This document shows positions 57,421 through 64,000 of a stretch of 64,000 bases of DNA, in pieces. The notes beneath the pieces are model-generated. The model did no database searches. It saw only the letters and a list, made by a program, of their open reading frames with translations, and was not told where the DNA came from. Source of the DNA: Trifolium pratense (Eukaryota; Streptophyta; Magnoliopsida; Fabales; Fabaceae); the NCBI RefSeq assembly GCF_020283565.1, contig NC_060063.1:36418635-36482634 (forward strand). Direction: 5' to 3'. The number at the start of each line of letters is the position of its first letter. The stretch's first letter is position 1. A program made the translations under genes and the position numbers.

Positions 57421-58639
57421 GAATCGGCCGCGGTGGAGAACGAATAGAGAATAAGGGTTTAAGTAATTCTGGGTTTTGCGAATATTGATTATGGTTTCAC
57501 GCTTTTGAGTGTTTTTATTTTGGTTTGTCTATTACTTTTCCTTTTTTTTTAATAATAATTACTTTTTTTAAGCATATTAATATTAATACTAAGAAGTATA
57601 TATTTTGAATATTTAAAAAAAAAACAGATATATTTTGAATAAAAATAGTTATAGTTATTATTAAAATTATCAATCATATTTTATTGATAATATTAAATAA
57701 TAATTAATCTTATCAAAGTAAATATATAATAATAAGTAAGATTTTAGAAAAAAAAAAAAAAAAGATTTCATAATTTTCATAAATATTGTTTGTGAGGGAA
57801 TATTTTCCTCACAAAATTAATGTCATATGTATTTGTGATGGAATTTGTGACGGAATAATTAATGAGGGATAAATTATGTCACAACATCCCTCACTATATT
57901 TAATCTCATCAAATTTGTGACGGAATTGGTGACAGATATTTTGTGACGGATTTATCCACCACAGATTCCCTCACTGATGTAAAATTACAATATTTCGTAA
58001 TTAATTCCGTCACAATTAGTGAGAGATTTGGTTCCCTCACAAATTTCTGTCACTAATTTGCATTTTTTTAGTAGTTCGAGTTGACTGGGTTTGAGTTTGG
58101 GTTCGGGTGACACCCGATAATATGGGTGTGGGTTTGGTATTAGTCAAATCCACACGTGAAACCCATACACCCATCAGAAATATTTTATAATCACCTAATT
58201 ACCCTCATACTCTCCCTCAATTTCCTTGGAAGACCTTAATTTTAGTTGTACATTAATTTCTTGAAAGTCTATGTTGTAATTTCTTGAAAGTCTATGTTTG
58301 AATTTCCTTTGAAGACCTTAATTTTAGTTGTAATTTAATTCAAGTCTACGTTTAAATTTAATTTCTTAAATTTGTAAATTATTTTCAAATGTACTGCAGG
58401 ATTGTGTGGAAAAAACCTGAACCCAATGGGTGTGGGCGTGAGTGTTGTTTTGCTACCCGAACAACCTTTGAATTTAGGTTTGAGTGATGATTTCGAGTGT
58501 GAATTTAGTAAGTGTCAAACTCGCACTCATGGACGCTCGTTGCCATCCCTAGTTCTTATTCTCCTGCCGGTTTAAAACTATTTATAAATCTATCAGAGTT
58601 ATCCTTATCCACCTCATCTATATTTTATAAAAAAAATAA

Positions 58640-59794
58640 GGGTAAATGATCATTTACACCCCTGCAAAATAAGGAAATTTTCGTTTACCCCCCTGCACAG
58701 ATTTTTTTTCTGTTTACCCCCCTGCAAAAAATAGATTCTCTCATTTCGCCCCCTGGGTGTACAGCAGGACAAGTGACTGTGCAAATTTGCTGACGTGGCT
58801 TGTACACATGGAAAAAAATCATTTATATTTATTTTTAAATTCCACGTCAAATAATATTTTTTTAAAAAAATTAAAATTAAAATTATTTTTCCTACAAAAT
58901 TTAGAAAACGAATTTTTTTTTTTCAAAATTTTAAAAAACATTTCCAAGAAATAACTTTTTTTTTCATACAAAATTATTGAGTATTTTTTTCCTAAAATAA
59001 AATAAAAAACGAATTTTCTTATTTTACTCCAAAAATAAAGATTTATTTTCAAATCTTTTTGAATTAAAAAAAACAGAATCTTCGCCGTAATCGTTTGCTT
59101 CCACCGTCATGATTGTATTCGTCGTCGTCTTCTTCAGTCGCCGAAATCATCTTCTACTTCATTATTGTCTTCTGCTTCTTTATATTTTTCTAGTTTTAGG
59201 GCAAATGGTTTTGATAGAAGAAGAAAACACCAATAAAACTTGTTTTTCTATTTTATATTTTTTTTGAAAATCTTTTTCTATTTTTTTTAATTCAAAGAGA
59301 ATAACAAAAAATAAAGTTTTGTTTTTAAAAAATAAAGATTATGTTTTTTTTAATTCAAAAAGTTTGAAAATAAATCTTTAAAATTTTTATTTCGGAAATA
59401 AACTTTATTTCGGAGTAAATCTTTATTTTGGGAGCAAAATAAGAAAATTCTTTTTTTATTTTTTATTTTGGGAGGAAATATTTTTTTTGTAGGAATTTTT
59501 TTAAAAAAATTTGGGGAAACAAAACAGATTTTTTTTTTATTTTGTAGGAAAAAAGTATTTTTTATTTTTTTAAAAAATATTATCTGACGTGGAATTTAAA
59601 AAATAAATATAAATGATTTTTTCCACATGTACAAGCCACGTCAATAGGTTTGCATAGTCATTTGTCCGGCTGTACACCCAGGGGGCGAAATGAGGGAATC
59701 TATTTTTTGCAAGGGGGTAAACAGAAAAAAAATATGTGCAGGGGGGTAAACGAAAATTTGCTTATTTTGCAGGGGGGTAAATGATCATTTACCC
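58640..59794. mobile_element. Fold-back Mutator-like element (MULE) with about 440-bp inverted arms
   Basis: The ends are GGGTAAATGATCATTTAC and its complement. The arms (58640-about 59080 and about 59340-59794) pair almost throughout: 'gtttacccccctgca', 'cgccccctgggtgtacagc', 'cttgtacacatgg' and the AT-rich inner parts all recur inverted. Perfect 9-bp duplications AAAAAATAA flank it (58631-58639 and 59795-59803), typical of Mutator. The unpaired centre (about 59085-59330) includes a GC-richer piece with 'ttcgtcgtcgtcttcttcagtcgccg', possibly captured host DNA. Confidence 0.82.
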
Positions 59795-60020
59795 AAAAAA
59801 TAAAAAAAACTCATTTGTGAACCGAAAGAATTAAATAAAAAATAAAATAAAAAACTCAAAATTGTGTTTTGAAACTTGGGTTCTTGCGTGACCACGTCAG
59901 TCTCGGTGGATGCTTCTCTTCTCTACTACAAACTTTCTTTCATCCTTTTCAAAATGGTGTTTCAATGAATTAATCAATCAAACTTCGCGGCAAACAAGAT
60001 TAATAACAACAACAACAACA

Positions 60021-60192
60021 ATGGGTCAGGCATTTCGTCGAGCATCTGGAAGAATACGAGCAGCATCTGAAACTGACACGTCATCATTCTCCAAACCCAA
60101 GATCGCCGTCGACCACCGACCTCCGTCCAAGGTTGCCACCGATAAGCCGGTTGAGACCTCAAAAGCCGCCAAACTAGAATCATTCAACGACG
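60021..60192 (+). CDS. First exon of a small conserved plant protein (MGQAFRRASG...)
   Basis: ATG at 60021 starts MGQAFRRASGRIRAASETDT, then a Pro/Lys-rich segment, with a donor ACG|GTTAGT at 60192/60193. The phase leaves one base over after 57 codons. An upstream CDS-like extension from 59910 lies in the leader and is in frame, but the (AAC)n run before this ATG looks like 5' UTR. The N-terminus MGQAFRRA is one I associate with a small plant family (possibly NDUFAF4-like, complex I assembly); that assignment is uncertain. I did not find the following exons in the remaining 3.8 kb, which is filled with a SINE, a LINE and an LTR element. Confidence 0.55.
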
Positions 60193-60469
60193 GTTAGTTA
60201 ACCTCTCTTTCTTTCAGTTTTTGGTTAATTCGTTAGGTTATGCCATTTTTTTTAAAAAAAAGTTTAATTTTGTTGTTACAAATTCGAAAATGTTAGTGGG
60301 TACCTCAGAGATTAAGGTAGCTAATTAGGGTTATTTTGAGATGGTGTTGTTCTTTGTTGAGGAATTTGTAAATTAAGGCCCCGAACAATGTGGTAGTTTT
60401 TGTGAATATCTATATTTAGTTGAAAGTTTTGATTTTGGAATTTACTATTTTGCATAAACAAATTAATTA

Positions 60470-60597
60470 ATGAGCCCCCCCTGGGATGAATGGTTCGGAT
60501 TCGATTCATGGTGGGAACAATTTTTGGCCACACTTTACTTAACTCGCGGCCGAGCTCTGGATTACTAGGTCCCCTTACCCTGGGAACCAGTTAGTAC
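60470..60597 (+). mobile_element. SINE-like repeat
   Basis: Starts 'gagccccccctgggatgaat', has a B-box-like 'ggttcggattcgattcatgg', a body with 'cgcggccgagctctggattac' and 'ccctgggaaccagt', and ends in an A run. The composition and tail fit a plant SINE. No clear target duplication was seen. It lies in the presumed first intron of the 60021 gene. Confidence 0.65.
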
Positions 60598-60849
60598 CAA
60601 CAAAAAAAATTGTTTATAAGCAAAATATAATGGAGAGTATAAATGATACTCCAACTCATAATAATATACAACAATATCAAATTAACCGCTTTCCACATGC
60701 TAAAGGGTGACGACACCAAATGGGAAAAACCAACATAATTTCTACAAACTTTGCCAATGAACCAAGTCCAACAAATGGTTTTAATGGAGTTCTAAACCAT
60801 ACCAAGATCACAAATTTCACCTCTAAATAATACATTATCTCGCATCAAC

Positions 60850-62030
60850 CATAAGAATTTTAGCAAAGCCGAATCAGATTTTTATCCTTTTTAGCCGACC
60901 TCCCTTTCACTAAAGCTGGATGATCAGCTACGCCCGTCCAACTCCAACCAAATAACTTATGCCAAATAGACTTGGCAGAAGGACATGCAAAAAAATGTGA
61001 ATAAGTTTCAACTTCTTATGAACAAAACACACACACGATAAATTGAAGTTACTGTCTATAACTCCTCTTGCGTGTGGTGCATCCCAAGTTGGTAAAGTGC
61101 GACAGATAAAGCCTTCTTAATAAACGGATCATTTTAAATATGGGCAGATTCCTAATAAAATACTACCTTATAGCATGATTTGACACTGAAACCATTGACA
61201 CTATCATGAACCCACTTCCAAGAATCCAACATATTAGCATCAGGCTGAAAACCCATAAGCATTCCTCTTAATTCACCCGCTTGCAATCTAGTATCAGCAT
61301 TCACAAGACCATCCAACCCAAAATTCCAATGCCACATACCATGGCACCACAACCCCATTCAGCAACTGAACCTTCTTAAGCACTAGACGCATCAAACAGC
61401 AGTGGAAACATATTTATAGGGATGATCCCAAACCACCTATCTCCAAAAATCAACATATTTCTCATTACCAAATTTAGTGTAAATATTTTTAGGAAACCTA
61501 ACTGATACATCATATTTATTTCCTATACACAATAATCCCCACCATCATTATGAAACCTTCGTGCAAGAACCAATAACATCTTGGTATAAAATTTTAGAAG
61601 GTAGATAACCATACTTGTGGGTCAAGAGGTCATACCAAATCAGTTTGTATCTATTAGAAATCACCACTTCCAAGCTTAAAAGAGCTATGTTAAAAATCTC
61701 CAAATTCTTTTCACAACCAACCTACCATCCTCCTTTGATTTGCAAACATTGTCCTAATTAACCCTCCAAATTTTCTTTCTGAATAATAATCAAAAGTATG
61801 CAAAGTTCTGTTTGGAACTTTAAAGAAAGACAAGAAAAACAAGGGGATACTATTCAATGCTGAATTTATCAAAATCACCCGACCACCAATTGATAAATTG
61901 CGACTTTCTAACCTGACAACCTTTTTCGCATATTCTCAAGTCTCAACAATAGGCAACCAAGTGGCATATCTCCTCAGATTGGATCGAGCCGGGAGACCTA
62001 AAAACTTAAAAGGAATGGAATGAACAACAC
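60850..62030 (-). pseudogene. LINE ORF2 fragment
   Basis: Minus-strand pieces: FKFLGLPARSNLR, LPIVET, SRNLSIGGRVILINSALNSIPLFFLSFFKVP (RT end). Then ERKFGGLI, and around 61150-61358 RLQAGELRGM and WKWVHDSVNGFSVKSCYKV (zf-RVT region). Many stops and frame changes. It interrupts the region downstream of the 60021 exon. Confidence 0.78.
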
Positions 62031-62043
62031 AATACAAGAATGT

Positions 62044-62262
62044 AGAACCTATAAACTTATCCTCTGTTTATGTATATGTTATTTCTATAACAAAGAATAA
62101 AATAAAGTCAAACTATTTTCATATAAGCTATGCTGTTTTCATAATATCTTGGAGAGCTTATGGACATGTCATGAGTTGTTTCTATAAGCTCTTGCAAATC
62201 CAAACAGTTTCACAAGTGCTTATACCAGTACATAAGCTCAAATAAGTCAATCCAAAAATGCT
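62044..62262. repeat. Common legume MITE
   Basis: Contains 'tataagctatgctgttttcat', 'ttggagagcttatgg', 'catgtcatgagttg', 'cacaagtgcttata' and 'taagctcaaataagtcaatcc'. This phrase order I recall as a very abundant short repeat of legume genomes. The ends are worn. It supports the taxonomic guess. Confidence 0.65.
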
Positions 62263-62553
62263 CTATATCTTTTCACCAGCTTAAAGGGAAAGAGAAGGGA
62301 TTTAATCCTTGCCCTAGGACATGGGGAAGTGAAAATTTTGGTCAAACTATAATTTACACTGTTTCAAATTTCAATCAAACTGTGGAATAGTTATAACTTA
62401 TAACTGAAGCACCGAGCATTTTGAGCCAGTTTGAATTAACTTTCCATCAAGCACTTATGGTCTTCGCAACAGCCAATGAACATCAAAATCTTCCACCCTA
62501 TTGCATTTTCATTCCTATTTCCACATTGCCTGCAGAACATATCATACCACTAT

Positions 62554-62838
62554 TGTCACAGGAAATTAAGTATATGATATTATTATTTATTTTAAATAAT
62601 AGTTTATTTTATGTCATTTTACTATTTTAGCCCTGAGGGTTGTATTTAAAGGCATGGTGCCTCATTTTGACAATCAATCAATATTCAACAAATTATCTTC
62701 TCTAAAAAACTCTCTCATTCAATATTATGCTTTGCATAATCTCTCTTTGGTACCGGATTCTATTCTAGATCATTGGAATCCCTACTTTGAGAACTTGATT
62801 CTACCGGTTTGTCCCTAGAATCTATTTTATCGGTTACA
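62554..62838 (+). repeat. Short LTR (5') of an LTR retrotransposon
   Basis: Candidate LTR of 285 bp from TGTCACAGGAAATT to CGGTTACA, with a TATA-like TATTTAAAGG at 62644-62653. It is followed directly by a primer site. The left border is a choice by TG...CA rule and may be further left. The 3' LTR would lie beyond the window. Confidence 0.5.
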
Positions 62839-62840
62839 AT

Positions 62841-62853
62841 TGGTATCACGAGC
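62841..62853 (+). other. Primer-binding site (initiator tRNA-Met type, one extra base)
   Basis: TGGTATCACGAGC resembles TGGTATCAGAGC with an added C, two bases after the LTR end. It defines the plus-strand orientation of the element. Confidence 0.65.
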
Positions 62854-62872
62854 CTTCGATTCGGCGCATAAG

Positions 62873-63073
62873 ATGGGTTCAAAACATAATTTGGTGAAAA
62901 TTTTGAGTGCTCTCGATGTGGAAGAGAAGATGGAATTGGGTTTATGTTTTGTATGTGATGAGCCTTTTACTGTTGATCATGCATTGAAGCATAAAAGCAT
63001 CCGATTCAAAGTGATAGAGATGGACGAGGAAGTTGATACAAAATTTTCTCAGAAACAATCAAATCCCAAATAG
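62873..63073 (+). pseudogene. Short gag remnant with zinc-knuckle-like motif
   Basis: From ATG at 62873 the 66-codon frame reads MGSKHNLVKILSALDVEEKMELGLCFVCDEPFTVDHALKHKS, where CFVCDEPFTVDHALKH is like the CxxC...H knuckle of chromovirus-type gypsy gag (GLCFxCDEKxxxxHxCKxK). The last Cys is absent. It begins only 20 bp after the primer site, so most of gag is deleted. Confidence 0.5.
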
Positions 63074-63077
63074 CAAT

Positions 63078-63836
63078 ATGCTGTCTACCCCTATGTGTGT
63101 ACCTAGACAGGGTTGTTCATCAATGAACAGCATCGAAGCACCACAACCTTCGAAACTTGAAGAAGTTAAAGGGATTGATGAAGATTTCCAGCAATCTTCC
63201 AGTGTTAAGTTGCAAACCCCAATCTTAATATCCACATTCATGAACCAGGAGATTGCCACTGATTCAAATCCTTCTATCTTCGATCCATCATTCTCCGGTG
63301 ATGACGCCACATATAAGGCACCGGTTGAAGACAAAGTCGCCACAAATCCAGACTCATCTTTCTTAACCGACCTTAGCATTGTTCCATCGCCGTCACTCTC
63401 TCTGTCGGTTACTACAAAGGAAGATTTCACAGTAACTCAATATCCAACTATTGCTTCTTGTAGGTTACTACAACATACCCTCCAAGTGTTTGATCAAATG
63501 CCCACAAAGCATTTGAAACCCACATCGTTGAACCAACAAGCAAATATGAAAGCATATGTTCTAGTTATGGTACTGCAACTAAAAGTTCCTCTAAGCTCTC
63601 ACAATCTCCAATGTTTCGATCCCGGTGGGTTGTTGTCGCTCTCGTTTCTGTCGAGGTGTTTCCTTTCGTTTCTGTTTCTAATGAGAACGTCACCGTCAAG
63701 TGCTTGTCTGTTCTCTTGAATTCCGTCACAAACATCTCCGACGATAACCCAGTTGCAAACGATGCTATCGTCGCTGGGACAAGCTTCAGGCAGGCCATTG
63801 GTACCAAAGATCATCATAATCCAAAACAAATGTAGG
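63078..63836 (+). CDS. Unrecognised ORF(s) inside the LTR element
   Basis: A frame from 63078 to 63719 encodes a Ser/Pro/Thr-rich protein (PCVPRQGCSSMNSIEAPQPS-like start) with no recognised family. Another frame overlaps to 63835 (VVVALVSVEVFPFVSVSNEN and DNPVANDAIVAG). It may be a non-coding or captured part of a large non-autonomous LTR element. Confidence 0.3.
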
Positions 63837-64000
63837 ATTTTCGGTGAAAGGTATAAAAACACAGTGCAAAAGTTTTCTGTTGAGAGGAAGGGTTTATCGG
63901 ATACAATTTTCCTTTCATTTTTTGTGGATTGGAGAAAGAACAAATCAATTGGAAAGGCTTGCTCACACCATGCTGAGGAAGGTGTCTCGACCTTGAGTAT
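63837..64000. other. Edge of window, interior of the LTR element
   Basis: No ORF or border is recognised. Confidence 0.4.

Larger units (their letters stand above)
53117..58076. mobile_element. CACTA (En/Spm) element, non-autonomous
   Basis: The left end is CACTACTAGAAAAA. The right end reads, in complement, AACTACTAAAAAAATG, with the first base altered. Subterminal zones of about 350 bp on the left (53140-53475) and 280 bp on the right (57790-58060) are arrays of 'tgtgacgga(t)tt' and 'ccctcactaa' units in both orientations. The 4.3-kb interior has no transposase. It holds an AT-rich region with many short open pieces and an exon-like GC-richer part (57130-57420). The 3-bp flanks do not match (GAT and CGA). 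Confidence 0.78.
53045..58551. mobile_element. hAT-type shell element carrying a CACTA insertion
   Basis: The ends are TAGGATGGCAG at 53045 and the complement of TAGGGATGGCAAC ending at 58551. GTTCTTAT flanks it at 53037-53044 and 58552-58559, a perfect 8-bp target duplication. Only about 70 bp at the left (to 53116) and 475 bp at the right (from 58077) belong to it. Both contain 'cccgaaccca' or 'gggttcggg' phrases. Confidence 0.75.

Overview
This is nuclear DNA from a dicotyledonous plant. It is AT-rich, has GT-AG introns, organellar-type mTERF genes, plant tRNA-derived SINEs and dense nested transposons. The repeat types (a common legume MITE, Tat-type Ty3/gypsy, a Copia element with a Sirevirus-like env-like domain, GC-rich hAT MITEs) and the mTERF subfamily point to a legume, probably a clover/medick/pea relative. 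That placement rests on recalled families, not on a search.

Host genes are few. There is the 3' end of an unidentified membrane-protein gene at the left edge. A truncated SANT/RERE-like gene (3.1-3.7 kb, +) faces a complete single-exon mTERF gene (4.8-5.9 kb, -). The same convergent pair recurs on the right as a three-exon SANT gene (41.0-44.2 kb, +) and a second mTERF ORF without an ATG (48.5-49.5 kb, -). The two pairs also share intergenic sequence, so the window holds an old segmental duplication, now separated by about 35 kb of transposons. A lone first exon of a small conserved plant protein lies at 60.0 kb.

The centre is a nest of transposons. A PIF/Harbinger-type element (6.2-8.2 kb) contains a hAT-type element that carries a 41-bp minisatellite. 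A Tat-lineage Ty3/gypsy retrotransposon (minus strand, 8.8-37.6 kb) was broken up by three insertions: a CACTA remnant with a Ulp1-like pseudogene, near an NLR fragment (10.7-15.6 kb); a 16.4-kb Copia-type array (15.9-32.4 kb); and a plus-strand solo Copia LTR with hAT-type elements (32.8-35.4 kb). The gypsy element itself sits in a LINE (37.6-39.0 kb).

The most striking structure is the Copia array. It is LTR-internal-LTR-internal-LTR with an exact 7,596-bp period. The three 1,224-bp LTRs are nearly identical, and one 5-bp target duplication (CTAAC) flanks the whole array. The internal region keeps a perfect primer-binding site and polypurine tract and an env-like ORF, but I see no gag or pol. 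It is studded with short palindromes of the form CAGATGT-n3-AACATCTG.

The right third (44-64 kb) holds three LINE remnants, several MITEs with clean target duplications, a triple nest (hAT-type shell, CACTA, hAT MITE) at 53.0-58.6 kb, a fold-back MULE at 58.6-59.8 kb, and the start of another LTR retrotransposon at the edge.
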